A stretch of 64,000 nucleotides of DNA from Yinghuangia seranimata (GCF_029953285.1 NZ_JASAOI010000004.1:1-64000), one strand, 5' to 3'. Numbered from the stretch's first letter, positions 47,793-56,411 are shown. The notes: a model not told the origin generated them from the sequence alone. Numbers and translations: made by a program.

Positions 47793-48401
47793 TCAGGATG
47801 CCAGGCCGGCAACGCGGTCCGCTGTCGCGTGTCCCGTCCGCGATGTCGTCGCCCGCGTCTCCCGATCAGGGGTGATGGCGGCTTCGAGCATGGCGAGCAG
47901 CGTCGCGTCGCGGCGGTCGGCGGGCAGTTTCGCGACGACGGCGACGGCGTACTCCAGAGATTGCCGGGCGGGGCCGGACAGCCACAGGCGTGCACGTGTT
48001 CGAGCGGCCAGGCCCGTGCCCTCGGGACGACCGGCCAGGTGGGCCCGCCGCCGCTCGGCGTGGCGCCGCCGACGGGCGAGTCCGGCATCGCCGGAGAACC
48101 GCATCGCCACCTCGAGCACGGCCACGAGCGTGGCGGCTCGCTGCTCGGCGGTGCGCGGCGGACAGGACTCGAGCGCGGACGCGTACGCGACGAGCCCGCC
48201 TCGGCGCGCGCCCTCCACGTTGTCGTTGGCCAGGATCGCCACCATGGCGACCAGGCGGTCCGTGCAGGCGGGCGTGTCGCTGAACGGCACCCCCGCCACG
48301 AGGCTGACGTACTCCATCAAGCACGCCCCGTCCTGCGGATGCACATGCATGCCCCGGCTCAGCGCGGACGCGGCCGCCGGGGCCTCCGGATGCGACAGCA
48401 T
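47793..48401 (-). CDS. conserved hypothetical actinomycete protein
   Basis: A 202-residue soluble protein. The N-terminal part carries MHVHPQDGACLMEYVSLVAG, then VPFSDTPACTDRLVAMVAIL, with a central Cys-Leu-Met-Glu-Tyr; the rest is helical and Arg/Ala-rich. I recall proteins with this HPxxGACLMEYVS block in other streptomycetes, without known function. His, Cys and Glu in one short stretch could form a metal site. The ATG at 48401 is chosen; a GTG two codons earlier (48407) lies four bases from GGAGG and is equally possible. Divergent from the phosphate transporter with 128 bases between. Confidence 0.75.
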   Translation of the reverse strand: MLSHPEAPAAASALSRGMHVHPQDGACLMEYVSLVAGVPFSDTPACTDRLVAMVAILANDNVEGARRGGLVAYASALESCPPRTAEQRAATLVAVLEVAMRFSGDAGLARRRRHAERRRAHLAGRPEGTGLAARTRARLWLSGPARQSLEYAVAVVAKLPADRRDATLLAMLEAAITPDRETRATTSRTGHATADRVAGLAS

Positions 48402-48529
48402 CGCCACCCGCCCTCCTCGACGTCGACCGAAACGGCCGTGGTGAAGTGATCCACACCACAGTTCATGATAGACATTTCGCCCATAAGGGAACCTGTCGAG
48501 CCGCACCGCCGAGACACTGAGGAAAGCCC

Positions 48530-49528
48530 GTGGACCTTGCTGCGGTGATCGTCATCGTCGTGGTGGCGCTGTCCTTCGACTTCACCAACGGCTTCCACGA
48601 CGCGGCCAACGCGATCGCCACGTCGGTGTCGACCCGCGCACTCACCCCGAAGATCGCCCTGGCGATGGCCGCCGTCATGAACCTCATCGGCGCCCACATG
48701 GGCACCGGGGTGGCCAAGACCGTCGGCTCCGGCATCATCGACACTCCCACCGGCCGCGGGGGACTGCTCGTCGTCTTCGCGGCGCTCATCGGCGCCATCG
48801 CCTGGAACCTGATCACCTGGCGCCTGGGCCTGCCGACGTCCTCGTCCCACGCCCTGATCGGCGGCCTGGTCGGCGCGGCGCTCGGCGCCTCGACCGGGGT
48901 GAAGTGGGGCGAGCTGGTCGACAAGGTCGTCATCCCGATGCTGGTGTCCCCGCTGATCGGGTTCACGATCGCCTACCTGCTCATGGTCACCATCCTGTGG
49001 CTGTTCCGACGAGCCCAGCCCAAGGCCACCAACCGGCGGTTCAAGGTCGCCCAGACCGCCTCGTCGGCGGCGATGGGACTCGGCCACGGCCTGCAGGACG
49101 CCCAGAAGACCATGGGCGTGATCGTCCTCGCGTTGGTCACCGTCGGCTACCAGGAAAGCTTCGACGTGCCCGAATGGGTCATCTTCTCCGTCGCCCTCGC
49201 CATGGCCGCCGGAACCTACGCGGGCGGCTGGCGCATCATCCGCACGCTCGGCCGCCGCATCGTGCACCTCGACTCGCCCCGCGGGTTCGCCGCCGAGGTC
49301 ACCGCCGCCGGCGTGCTGTACGCGACGGCGTTCATCTGGAAGGCCCCGATCTCCACCACGCAGACCATCACCGCAGGCGTCCTCGGCGCCGGTGCCACCC
49401 GGCGCCTGTCCGCGGTCCGCTGGGGCGTCGCGCGGAACATCGTCGTCGCCTGGGTGCTCACCCTCCCCGGCGCCGGCCTCGTCGCCGCGGTGATCTACCT
49501 CATCGCCCACGACCTCTTCCGCATCTGA
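48530..49528 (+). CDS. pit: PiT-family inorganic phosphate transporter
   Basis: A 332-residue membrane protein. The two PiT signature repeats are clear: FDFTNGFHDAANAIATSVST near the N-terminus and GLGHGLQDAQKTMGVIVLAL in the second half, each ending a membrane helix with Asn/Asp and His. About ten hydrophobic segments follow the PiT pattern; GLPTSSSHALIGGLVGA is another conserved block. PiT proteins import metal-phosphate complexes with protons and work when phosphate is plentiful. No PhoU-like partner is adjacent. The GTG start has GAGGAAAG seven to eight bases upstream. A strong bidirectional hairpin follows the gene. Confidence 0.95.
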   Translation: MDLAAVIVIVVVALSFDFTNGFHDAANAIATSVSTRALTPKIALAMAAVMNLIGAHMGTGVAKTVGSGIIDTPTGRGGLLVVFAALIGAIAWNLITWRLGLPTSSSHALIGGLVGAALGASTGVKWGELVDKVVIPMLVSPLIGFTIAYLLMVTILWLFRRAQPKATNRRFKVAQTASSAAMGLGHGLQDAQKTMGVIVLALVTVGYQESFDVPEWVIFSVALAMAAGTYAGGWRIIRTLGRRIVHLDSPRGFAAEVTAAGVLYATAFIWKAPISTTQTITAGVLGAGATRRLSAVRWGVARNIVVAWVLTLPGAGLVAAVIYLIAHDLFRI

Positions 49529-49582
49529 CGACCCGCCGCCCACACCGAGTGGCCTCTCCGTCGTCGGCGAAGTGGCGTCGCT

Positions 49583-49619
49583 CCCCGCGCCGCGGTCGAT
49601 CGCCGACCGCGGCGCGGGG
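49583..49619. terminator. bidirectional hairpin between PiT and sulfatase genes
   Basis: A perfect 15-base-pair stem (49583-49597 with 49605-49619) around a seven-base loop lies between the convergent ends of the phosphate transporter and the sulfatase. It is the strongest hairpin I saw in the window and has no T tract. Confidence 0.8.
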
Positions 49620-49634
49620 GCCGAGCCGGCCGGA

Positions 49635-51986
49635 CTACTGACGGGCCAGATGCATGCGCATCTCGCTCTCCGCGTCGGTGATGAGCTCGCCGGACACGTC
49701 GATCGTCACGGTGTGCAGCGTGCCGGTGAAGCGGAAGGGCGAGGTGTATGCGGGGGTCACCGACGGTCCGGGGTTGGCTCCGCAGGTGACGCCGCCGGGG
49801 TTGAACATGATCGGTGTGGTGACCGGAAAGTCCTTTGCGCCGACGAGTTGGCGGTCGATGTAAAGCTGGGCCCGGCACGGCACGCCCTTGCCGGTGGCGA
49901 GGTCAGGCTTGCCGGTCGGCTCGAATTCGAACCGCAGCTCGTGCCGGCCTTCGGGTACCGGACCCTCGGAGGTGACGGTGTCCCACGTGCGGCGGACGTA
50001 ATTGTGCGTGTAGTGCAGCTTGCCGTCCTTGAGGTAGAGGGCCCAGCCGCCGGCGCTGGTGCCCTGGCTCATCAGCACGCCTTCGGCGCCGCCGACGGGG
50101 ATCTCCACATCGGCGGTGATGCTGTGGGGGCGGTTGAGCACCCGGGGGGAGACGGACGCCGGAAGGGTCTGGGTGCCGGGCCGGAAGGTGAACGAATCGC
50201 GGGCTTTGGTGATCTGGGGGCGTTCGACCATCATGCGCGCGAGGGTGCTGCTGTCGATGGGCAGCACTCCGTACTTCCCCGCCTCGACGTACCAAAGGGC
50301 GATCATCTCGATCAGCTTGTCGCGGTGGTCGTCGGCGATGTCGCGGGTCTCGGCGAAATCCTCGTCGACGTGGTAGAGCTCCCAGTTGTGGGCATCCAGC
50401 GCCGAGAGCATCTCGGAGGTGATGGGGGTGCCGAACGGCTTGTCCGACTCCGTGAACGAGGGACCCGGCCACGGGCATACCGCGCGCCATCCGTCGTGGT
50501 CGATGGCGCGGTGGCCCAGCATCTCGAAGTACTGGGTGCGGTGGAGGCTGGGCGCGGACGCATCGTCGAAGGTGTGGGCGAAGCTGACGCCGTGGAGGGG
50601 CGATTGGGTGACACCCTTGATCGTCTCGGGCGGTTCGACTCCGAGGACGTCCAGCACGGTGGGGACCATGTCGATGAGGTGCGCGTACTGGGTGCGTACC
50701 TCACCCCGCGCCTTGATTCCGCGCGGCCAGTGGACCAGGAACGGGTCGCTCGCGCCGCCCCGGTAGGTCTCCCGCTTCCAGCGCCGGAAGGGCGTGTTGC
50801 CCGCCCACGTCCAGCCCCAGGGGTAGTGGTTGAACGTCGTGGGGCCACCGAGGTCGTCGATCGCCCTCAGGCTGTCCTCGAGGGGCTCGGGCGCGTTGTT
50901 GAAGAACTGCGCCTCGTTGGCGGTACCCGTCGCACCGCCCTCAGGACTGGCGCCGTTGTCCGAGACGACCATGATCAGCGTGTTGTCGAGTTCACCGGTC
51001 TCGTCGAGGAAGTCGATCAGGCGGCCGATCTGGTGGTCGGTGTGGGACAGGAAGCCCGCGTAGACCTCCATCATGCGTGCGGCCAGGCGCTGGGCTTCGG
51101 GCGGGAGGGACTCCCATTGCGGCACGTCCGGGTCGTGCCGGGAAAGCTCGGCGTCGGATGGTGCCACCCCGAGTCGTTTCTGGTTGGCGAAAGTCTTCTC
51201 CCGGTACACGTCCCAGCCGTCGTCGAACTGACCGTGGTAGCGGTCGGCCCATTCCTTGGGGACGTGGTGCGGGGCGTGCGTGGCGCCGGTGGAGAAGTTC
51301 ATGAAGAACGGCTTGTCGGGGGCGACCTGCTTGGCGTCCGCGATGAACGCCATCGCTTTGTCCGCCATGTCCTCGGTCAGGTGGTAGCCCTGCTCCGGTG
51401 AAGCAGGGGGATCGATCTGGTGGTTGTCGTAGACCAGGTCCGGATACCACTGGTTGGTGTCGCCGCCGAGGAATCCGTAGAACCGCTCGAAGCCGCGTCC
51501 CAGCGGCCAGCGGTCGTACGGTCCTGCCGGAGACTCCTGCTCCGAGGGCATCAGGTGCCACTTGCCGAGCATGTACGTGTTGTATCCGTGCTGCAGCAGC
51601 ATCTCCGACACGAAACCGTTCTCGAAGGGGATGTTGCCGTTGTAGCCGGGATAACCGGTGGCCATCTCCGTGACCGCCGCCAGGCCGTTGGCGTGGTGGT
51701 TGCGGCCGGTCATGATGCACGATCTCGACGGCGAGCACAGGGCCGTGGTGTGCATGTTGTTGTACAGCAGGCCCCCGGCGGCGAGCCTGTCCAGGTTCGG
51801 GGTCTGTATCGGGCTGCCGTAGCAGCCGAACTGCCCGTAGCCGGTGTCGTCCAGGACGATGAACAACACGTTCGGCGCCCCGGGCACGGCGCGCATCGGC
51901 TCCGGCCACGCCGGGCTGGACTGGTCCGTCGTCCGCCCGATGACTCCAGGAAACGCACTGCCCGGCTTGTACTCGTTAACAGGCAT
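49635..51986 (-). CDS. arylsulfatase, AtsA-like
   Basis: A 783-residue sulfatase, close to the size of mycobacterial AtsA. PNVLFIVLDDTGYGQFGCYG supplies the metal-binding Asp pair; CSPSRSCIMTGR is the formylglycine site with Cys84 in C-x-P-x-R, so the enzyme needs FGE-type maturation; GKWHL and a later DNGASPEGG complete the active site. The C-terminal about 230 residues (from the SITADVEIPVGG region) form a separate beta-sandwich-like domain. It hydrolyses sulfate esters, perhaps to scavenge sulfur. No signal peptide is seen. The ATG at 51986 has AAGGAGG nine bases upstream. An FGE fragment lies on the far side of the phosphate transporter gene. Confidence 0.92.
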   Translation of the reverse strand: MPVNEYKPGSAFPGVIGRTTDQSSPAWPEPMRAVPGAPNVLFIVLDDTGYGQFGCYGSPIQTPNLDRLAAGGLLYNNMHTTALCSPSRSCIMTGRNHHANGLAAVTEMATGYPGYNGNIPFENGFVSEMLLQHGYNTYMLGKWHLMPSEQESPAGPYDRWPLGRGFERFYGFLGGDTNQWYPDLVYDNHQIDPPASPEQGYHLTEDMADKAMAFIADAKQVAPDKPFFMNFSTGATHAPHHVPKEWADRYHGQFDDGWDVYREKTFANQKRLGVAPSDAELSRHDPDVPQWESLPPEAQRLAARMMEVYAGFLSHTDHQIGRLIDFLDETGELDNTLIMVVSDNGASPEGGATGTANEAQFFNNAPEPLEDSLRAIDDLGGPTTFNHYPWGWTWAGNTPFRRWKRETYRGGASDPFLVHWPRGIKARGEVRTQYAHLIDMVPTVLDVLGVEPPETIKGVTQSPLHGVSFAHTFDDASAPSLHRTQYFEMLGHRAIDHDGWRAVCPWPGPSFTESDKPFGTPITSEMLSALDAHNWELYHVDEDFAETRDIADDHRDKLIEMIALWYVEAGKYGVLPIDSSTLARMMVERPQITKARDSFTFRPGTQTLPASVSPRVLNRPHSITADVEIPVGGAEGVLMSQGTSAGGWALYLKDGKLHYTHNYVRRTWDTVTSEGPVPEGRHELRFEFEPTGKPDLATGKGVPCRAQLYIDRQLVGAKDFPVTTPIMFNPGGVTCGANPGPSVTPAYTSPFRFTGTLHTVTIDVSGELITDAESEMRMHLARQ

Positions 51987-52530
51987 CGCGCCCGTCCTCC
52001 TTCTGGTCGATCCCATGCGGGTACGTCGCTCTGGCAGGCGGAGGGACGTCATGGGGTGGCCGAAGGAGTCGGTCAGGCGTACCGTGCCCGCCCAGCACAC
52101 GTGCGGGCGTCGACGAACCGGTTCCGGCTATCGCGGAGACCGTGGAACGCCCGCGAAGACGCGCGTAGTGACACAAGGCCCCCGCTCCACTCGAACGGCG
52201 GGTGCCGCGAGATGGCGCACGGCATATACGGGTAGGCGACCCACCGTTGAGAGTTTCGGGTCCCACCCTTCTGCGCGCATCGCACGATATTCATCGTAGG
52301 GGCCGCCCGAGGCGGATGCCAGTTGGGTGTGCGCCGTGTTTCCGGCACGCTTTTCCGGGTAATTCCCAGTGCGTTCGACATGCCTCTGCGGTATGGCAGG
52401 CGGACAATGGACCGGGCCCACGTACTCCCGCCCTGGGCGGTCGCGCACGGCGACTGTCAAGTCGTTCGCCCAGGGAATGGCCAGGAAATACAGCGATTTT
52501 CCGCCGTCCGATGCGCGGAGGTGGCATTTC
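51987..52530. other. intergenic region, no confident gene
   Basis: About 540 bases between the sulfatase and the SRPBCC gene. Open frames exist on both strands but none has consistent codon bias or a ribosome site. Positions 52280-52300 are relatively A+T-rich (ACGATATTCATCG) and may hold a promoter. If the SRPBCC protein starts at 52477, the gap shortens slightly. Confidence 0.3.
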
Positions 52531-53052
52531 ATGTTTGGGCACTGGTATCCGCTCACCGAAAGCGGGGACGTCTTTTTGAAGTCCGCGCCATTCCGGGCTG
52601 TGGAATCCGTGGACGTCGCCGCGCCGCCTGCGCGCAGCTGGGAGATCATGACCGGCGATTCTCTGGTCAAATGGACGTTGGCGTTCACCGCTCTTGTCTG
52701 GCATCCGGACCCGCCGTCCGGCCCGGGGACGACTCGCGAGGTTACGCTGCTGCGGCTGCTCACCGTACGCGAGCGCTTCTTCCGATGGGAGGAGAACAAG
52801 CGCTACACGTTCAGCGCCGTGGGCGCCTCCCTCCCCGGACTGCGCCACGTCGCGGAGGACTGGGTCGTCGAACCCGCTCCGGGCGGCTCGCGTCTCACCT
52901 GGACCCTCGCCGCCCAAGCAGCCGCGCCCGCCACCCCGCTGCTGTGGGCGAGCCGCCCGCTCGTCAAGGTCATGCAACGGCACGTCCTGCGCGCGGTCCG
53001 ACTGCACGCGGAGGACCGGAACGCGCCGCGCTCACGGGCACGGTCCGGATAG
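52531..53052 (+). CDS. SRPBCC (START-like) family protein
   Basis: A 173-residue protein with the polyketide cyclase/START-like fold: strand-helix VESVDVAAPPARSWEIMTGD, then a ligand-cavity segment VTLLRLLTVRERFFRWEENK and the C-terminal long helix LLWASRPLVKVMQRHVLRAV. Members bind hydrophobic ligands such as lipids or polyketides, or act as cyclases; the ligand here is unknown. The ATG at 52531 is chosen for GGAGG nine bases upstream; ATG 52477 would add 18 residues. It has no clear operon partner. Confidence 0.75.
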   Translation: MFGHWYPLTESGDVFLKSAPFRAVESVDVAAPPARSWEIMTGDSLVKWTLAFTALVWHPDPPSGPGTTREVTLLRLLTVRERFFRWEENKRYTFSAVGASLPGLRHVAEDWVVEPAPGGSRLTWTLAAQAAAPATPLLWASRPLVKVMQRHVLRAVRLHAEDRNAPRSRARSG

Positions 53053-53222
53053 CCCCTGCTCGGCGAAGGCCGAAGCGGCGTGGCCGTGATCGGGGTCATG
53101 GCGGCCGACACCGAGTCCGGCATATGGTGTGAAACGAATCTGCCCCGGGCCGCCTCGAAAAGATCGTGGTCGTTGCACTGCCGGGCTCGTTTTCAGGCGC
53201 CAAAGAGGGAGAGCTTCATAAA

Positions 53223-53546
53223 GTGCAGCAGTCCTCCCTGAACGATGTGCGCGTTCGCGCGGTCATACAGACCCTCGGTCCCTATAGGTGGCGCAGGCTC
53301 ACCCCCGAGATGGTGAGTCGTCGCGCACTTGCGGCCGTTGATGGTCACGCAGCGACCGGTACGGTGCCCGTGACGCGGCACGACGAGCGAATCGACGTGC
53401 TCCTCGAGTTTCTGGGGTGCTGTTCCTGGCGCACCCTGACAGTCGACGCCTTGAGCCGCCGGCTGGTGACCGCTCTGGACACCTGGCGGACGGAAAGCCA
53501 ATGGCTCGAGATCGAACTGCGTTGGCTGCTCGACGCCGAAGACTGA
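53223..53546 (+). CDS. small protein with internal duplication
   Basis: A 107-residue protein made of two similar halves. First half: RVRAVIQTLGPYRWRRLTPE, MVSRRALAAVDG. Second half: RIDVLLEFLGCCSWRTLTVD, ALSRRLVTALDT. Both follow the pattern (I/L)-x-x-L-G-x-x-x-W-R-x-L-T-x-(D/E)-x-(V/L)-S-R-R-x-(V/L)-x-A-(V/L)-D, which looks like a helical dimerisation or DNA-binding unit. A short helix, QWLEIELRWLLDAED, ends the protein. The GTG at 53223 has GGGAGAG nine bases upstream. Function unknown. Confidence 0.65.
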   Translation: MQQSSLNDVRVRAVIQTLGPYRWRRLTPEMVSRRALAAVDGHAATGTVPVTRHDERIDVLLEFLGCCSWRTLTVDALSRRLVTALDTWRTESQWLEIELRWLLDAED

Positions 53547-54197
53547 GAGCGGACCACGGCCCAGGGCCTGCCCGGCGACGCCCTGCGCGGTCATACGCAG
53601 ACGCGACGCCCAGCCGCCGGGACCGCCGCCGGGACCGCCGCCGGGAAGGACGCCGACTTCCGCATGACCCGCGACCGTGCCGCACCCGCGCTCGTTCACC
53701 GCGCATGGAGACGGAACCACGCGCCGGGTCAGAACACCGCCTGGGCCACCAAGCGCACATGAGTTCGGCGCGCACAGCCACGGACTACGACGTGGCCGCA
53801 GCGTCCCGACTGCCCACGGCGGCGCACGTGGCCCTCGGGCTGCGGCGCCTCGGGCTCGGCAACCCGGATGCCGACGCTCCGCACGAGCCGGCCGATGCGC
53901 AACTGAGACCGCGGGCCGGTGCCGTACCGAGAGGCACGCCGCATCCTGCAGACCTGGTTGAAGGCGAGCGAGCGGGGCTGCCGCATTTGCCGGTGCCGCG
54001 ATCGTCGTCGTGACGCCTCGCCGGACCGGTTCCCGGGCCCGGCGCGCACCAGGCGCCGAAGCGTGGGGCGTGGTCGATGCGGGCGCGTCCAGCCGCAACG
54101 CCCACCACGCGAGGCCGAGTCGCCGAGTCCTGCCGACCGGGTCAGGGTGGAAGACGGGGGACGTCCCGACACCACTGCCTCGTCTAGGAGGCCCACG
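53547..54197. other. 650-base region without a supportable gene
   Basis: Several frames are open but overlap each other and lack consistent codon use. Three direct GGGACCGCC units occur at 53619-53645. A plus-strand frame from 53760 (MSSARTATDYDVAAASRLP) has reasonable composition at first, then turns Pro/Arg-rich, so it may be a decayed gene. The ribosome site TAGGAGG for the next gene is at its right edge. Confidence 0.35.
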
Positions 54198-54617
54198 ATG
54201 ACCACGAACACGCAGGGAACGAGTACAAGCCCCTTCGCCACCAAAGCCCCGTCAGGCTGGACCGTCTTCGCCGGGGTCATGATGATCTTCGGCGGCACCC
54301 TGGCGATATTCCAGGGCATCGCCGCCATCGCCGAAGACGACATCATCGTCAAGACGCGCAACTACTCCTTCTCGTTCAGCACCACCGGTTGGGGCTGGAT
54401 CCACCTGATCCTCGGTATCGTCATCCTCCTCGCCGGCATCGCGCTGTTCAGCGGCGCCCTCTGGGCCCGCATCATCGGCGTGCTCCTCGCCGGGCTGAGC
54501 CTGGTCGCGAACTTCATCTGGCTGCCCTACTACCCGGTGTGGGCAATCGTGGTGATTGCGATCGACATCGCCGTCATCTGGGCCCTCTGCACCGGCCCAC
54601 GACGAAGCAACGGGTAA
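54198..54617 (+). CDS. DUF7144-type four-helix membrane protein
   Basis: A 139-residue protein with four membrane helices: WTVFAGVMMIFGGTLAIFQG, WGWIHLILGIVILLAGIALF, LWARIIGVLLAGLSLVANFI and a last one ending WAIVVIAIDIAVIWALC. WIHLILG, the W-A-R loop and LPYYPVWAI are hallmarks of a family common in streptomycetes, often annotated DUF7144, of unknown function and frequently linked to stress regulons. The ATG has TAGGAGG six bases upstream. Its 3' end faces the truncated minus-strand frame at 54675. Confidence 0.85.
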   Translation: MTTNTQGTSTSPFATKAPSGWTVFAGVMMIFGGTLAIFQGIAAIAEDDIIVKTRNYSFSFSTTGWGWIHLILGIVILLAGIALFSGALWARIIGVLLAGLSLVANFIWLPYYPVWAIVVIAIDIAVIWALCTGPRRSNG

Positions 54618-54674
54618 GGCCGCCCGGTCGGTCCTGTCTCTGCAACACGAGCTCTGGACGTTCGGTGTCCACGG

Positions 54675-54862
54675 GCTAGGCCGGTGGTGTTCAAGTGCGC
54701 CATGTCGTCCTGGCCGACCTTGTTGACCTTGATGTCGATGGGGTTCCTCTTCTCCTCCCCGTTCGGATCGCCCCAGCCGTAGCGCTTGTAGATGTCCACG
54801 CGGACCTCGCGGCCCGGAACGCCGTCGCCGGTGGTGCCGCGCTGCTCGCCGGGGGCGGTCAT
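54675..54862 (-). pseudogene. short coding fragment coupled to the LysR gene
   Basis: An ATG overlapping the LysR stop by four bases (ATGA) opens a frame reading MTAPGEQRGTTGDGVPGREV, then RVDIYKRYGWGDPNGEEKRN and PIDIKVNKVGQDDMAHLNTT. Codon third positions are almost all G or C up to about 54675, then the bias collapses although the frame stays open to 54530, antisense to the DUF7144 gene. So about 62 codons look like real coding sequence whose 3' part is lost or replaced. I do not recognise it. It could be a truncated gene or, less likely, a peptide precursor. Confidence 0.5.
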
Positions 54863-55785
54863 TCGTCGGCGGGTGGGGTGGGGGCCAGGAGCTCGTGGGC
54901 TAGGTGGGTGACGGCGATGGCGCGGGGGGTTTGGCGGACGCCGTCCATTCGGGCGAGGACCAGGTCGAGCGGTGGGTGTTCGTTGGTGAGGGCGAGGGCG
55001 GCCACGCGGGCGCCGCTGTAGGTGTCGTCGGTCGCCGGGCGCTGGTGCAGGACGGAAAAGCCGTGGCCTAGTGCGACGAGGGAGCGGACCGCTTCGTAGT
55101 TCTGGGAGCGGTGGCGGACGACCGGGGTGATGCCGGTGGCTGTGACGAGCGACCAGAAGTAGTCGCGGCTGTGCGGCAGGTCGAGCAGGACGAACGGCTC
55201 GTGGGCGAGTTCGGTCAGGTCGATGGCGCCGCGGCCGGCGAGTGGGTGGTCGGCTGCGACGAGTGCGTGCGCGGGGAGGGACGTGATGGTCTCGCGCGCG
55301 ATGCCGGGGCCGAGGCCGAGGTCGTACGTGACGGCGAAGTCGATACGACCGGTGCGCAGGGCCTGGTCGAGCTCGTCCGCTTCGCCTTCGACGACGTCGA
55401 TCCGGAGCTGCGGGTGGCGTTCCGCCGCTGCGACCAGCAGCTCGGGGAGGACGAAGGCCGCGAGAGTGACGAAGCATCCGAGCCGGACCGGGCCGGTGAG
55501 CCCGCCCTCGACGCCGCGTGCTTCGGCGGCCACGTCGAGCGCGTGGCTGAGGAGTTCCCGAGCCTGCAGCAACAGGCGCTCTCCGGCGGGGGTGGCCACC
55601 AGGCCTTTGCCCTTGCGGCGGATGAACAGCTGCACGCCGAGCTCGTGCTCCAGGTTCGACACCGCGGTGGAGACCGCCGACTGGGCGATCAGCAGGCGCT
55701 CGGCGGCCGCGGTCATGCTGCCGGCCTCGGCGGCCACGACGAAGTAGCGCAATTGCGTCAGCGTGAACCCGACCGCTTCCGTCAT
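54859..55785 (-). CDS. LysR-family transcriptional regulator
   Basis: A 308-residue regulator: FTLTQLRYFVVAAEAGSMTA, AAERLLIAQSAVSTAVSNLE is the LysR DNA-binding domain (residues about 5-62), followed by a periplasmic-binding-protein-like effector domain (GPVRLGCFVTLAAFVLPELL, then ALRTGRIDFAVTYDLGLGPG). It belongs to the branch that often controls amino-acid or aromatic catabolism. The ATG at 55785 is selected since GGGAG precedes it; a TTG at 55821 is in frame but lies inside the operator. It is divergent from RidA-DUF1028-M20 and probably controls them through the palindrome at 55807. Confidence 0.92.
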   Translation of the reverse strand: MTEAVGFTLTQLRYFVVAAEAGSMTAAAERLLIAQSAVSTAVSNLEHELGVQLFIRRKGKGLVATPAGERLLLQARELLSHALDVAAEARGVEGGLTGPVRLGCFVTLAAFVLPELLVAAAERHPQLRIDVVEGEADELDQALRTGRIDFAVTYDLGLGPGIARETITSLPAHALVAADHPLAGRGAIDLTELAHEPFVLLDLPHSRDYFWSLVTATGITPVVRHRSQNYEAVRSLVALGHGFSVLHQRPATDDTYSGARVAALALTNEHPPLDLVLARMDGVRQTPRAIAVTHLAHELLAPTPPADE

Positions 55786-55806
55786 GGCTCCCGCCACCTC
55801 CCGACT

Positions 55807-55827
55807 GTCATCTGAATCCAAGATGAC
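55807..55827. promoter_or_regulatory. LysR-type operator
   Basis: GTCATCT (55807-55813) and AGATGAC (55821-55827) form a perfect 7-7-7 inverted repeat, and the site contains the T-N11-A layout typical for LysR proteins. It is 22 bases upstream of the LysR start and about 20 bases before the -35 of the divergent promoter, the classical position for an activator that also represses its own gene. Confidence 0.7.
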
Positions 55828-55846
55828 CTAACACTAAAAGATCTGC

Positions 55847-55875
55847 TTTACCCAGGGTTCTGCCGCTCCCATAGT
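55847..55875 (+). promoter_or_regulatory. candidate promoter for RidA-DUF1028-M20
   Basis: TTTACC (55847-55852) and CATAGT (55870-55875) are separated by 17 bases and match the housekeeping sigma consensus at four or five and four positions. The RidA start is about 60 bases further on, and the LysR operator lies just upstream. Confidence 0.5.
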
Positions 55876-55937
55876 GGTGGTGCGGCCCCTCCGGCCGAAC
55901 GCCCCCACCCTTACAAGCCCGGAAGGAAGGCGAACCG

Positions 55938-56411
55938 ATGGTCCACGACCGGCTGCGGCGCTTCAACACGGTCGACACCTATCCCGAGCAGAACCTCGCC
56001 AACGACCTGGCCCAGGCAGTCGTCGCCGAGGACACCGTCTACCTGCGCGGCCAGATCGGGCAGGACCTGGAGACCCGCGAGAGCGTCGGTGTCGGCGACG
56101 TCGAGGCCCAGGCCGAGAGGGCGATGGCCAACATCGCCATGCTGGTGGAGGAGTCCGGCAGCGCGTTGGACGAGATCGTGAAGATCACGGTCTACCTCAC
56201 CGACATCCGCTTCCGCGAGCCGGTCTACCGCGTCATGGGCCGCTGGCTCAAGGGCGTGCACTACGTCTCGACCGGCCTGGTGGTCTCCGCCCTCGCGCGG
56301 CCGGAGTGGTTGGTGGAGATCGACGCCACCGCCGTCATCCCGGCCTCGCGCCGGGCCGAGGCCGCCGCCATCCGCCACGCCAAAGCCGCCGAACGCGGGG
56401 AGCTGCTGTGA
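55938..56411 (+). CDS. RidA family protein (Rid/YER057c/UK114)
   Basis: A 157-residue protein of the Rid family, which hydrolyses reactive enamine or imine intermediates released by PLP enzymes, or acts as an isomerase in catabolism. Visible blocks: AVVAEDTVYLRGQIGQDLET, MANIAMLVEESGSALDEIVK, ITVYLTDIRFREPVYRVMGR and a C-terminal WLVEIDATAVIP, where the usual catalytic Arg of C-x-R in this last block is not obvious, so it may belong to a subfamily (Rid4-Rid7-like). GGAAGGAAGG precedes the ATG. Its stop overlaps the DUF1028 start by four bases, so the two proteins are made together. Confidence 0.88.
   Translation: MVHDRLRRFNTVDTYPEQNLANDLAQAVVAEDTVYLRGQIGQDLETRESVGVGDVEAQAERAMANIAMLVEESGSALDEIVKITVYLTDIRFREPVYRVMGRWLKGVHYVSTGLVVSALARPEWLVEIDATAVIPASRRAEAAAIRHAKAAERGELL

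Noticed and set aside
53619..53645. Three direct GGGACCGCC-type units, considered as a repeat array
   Set aside because: Only three 9-base units in GC-rich low-complexity sequence; no spacer structure, so not a CRISPR or iteron array.
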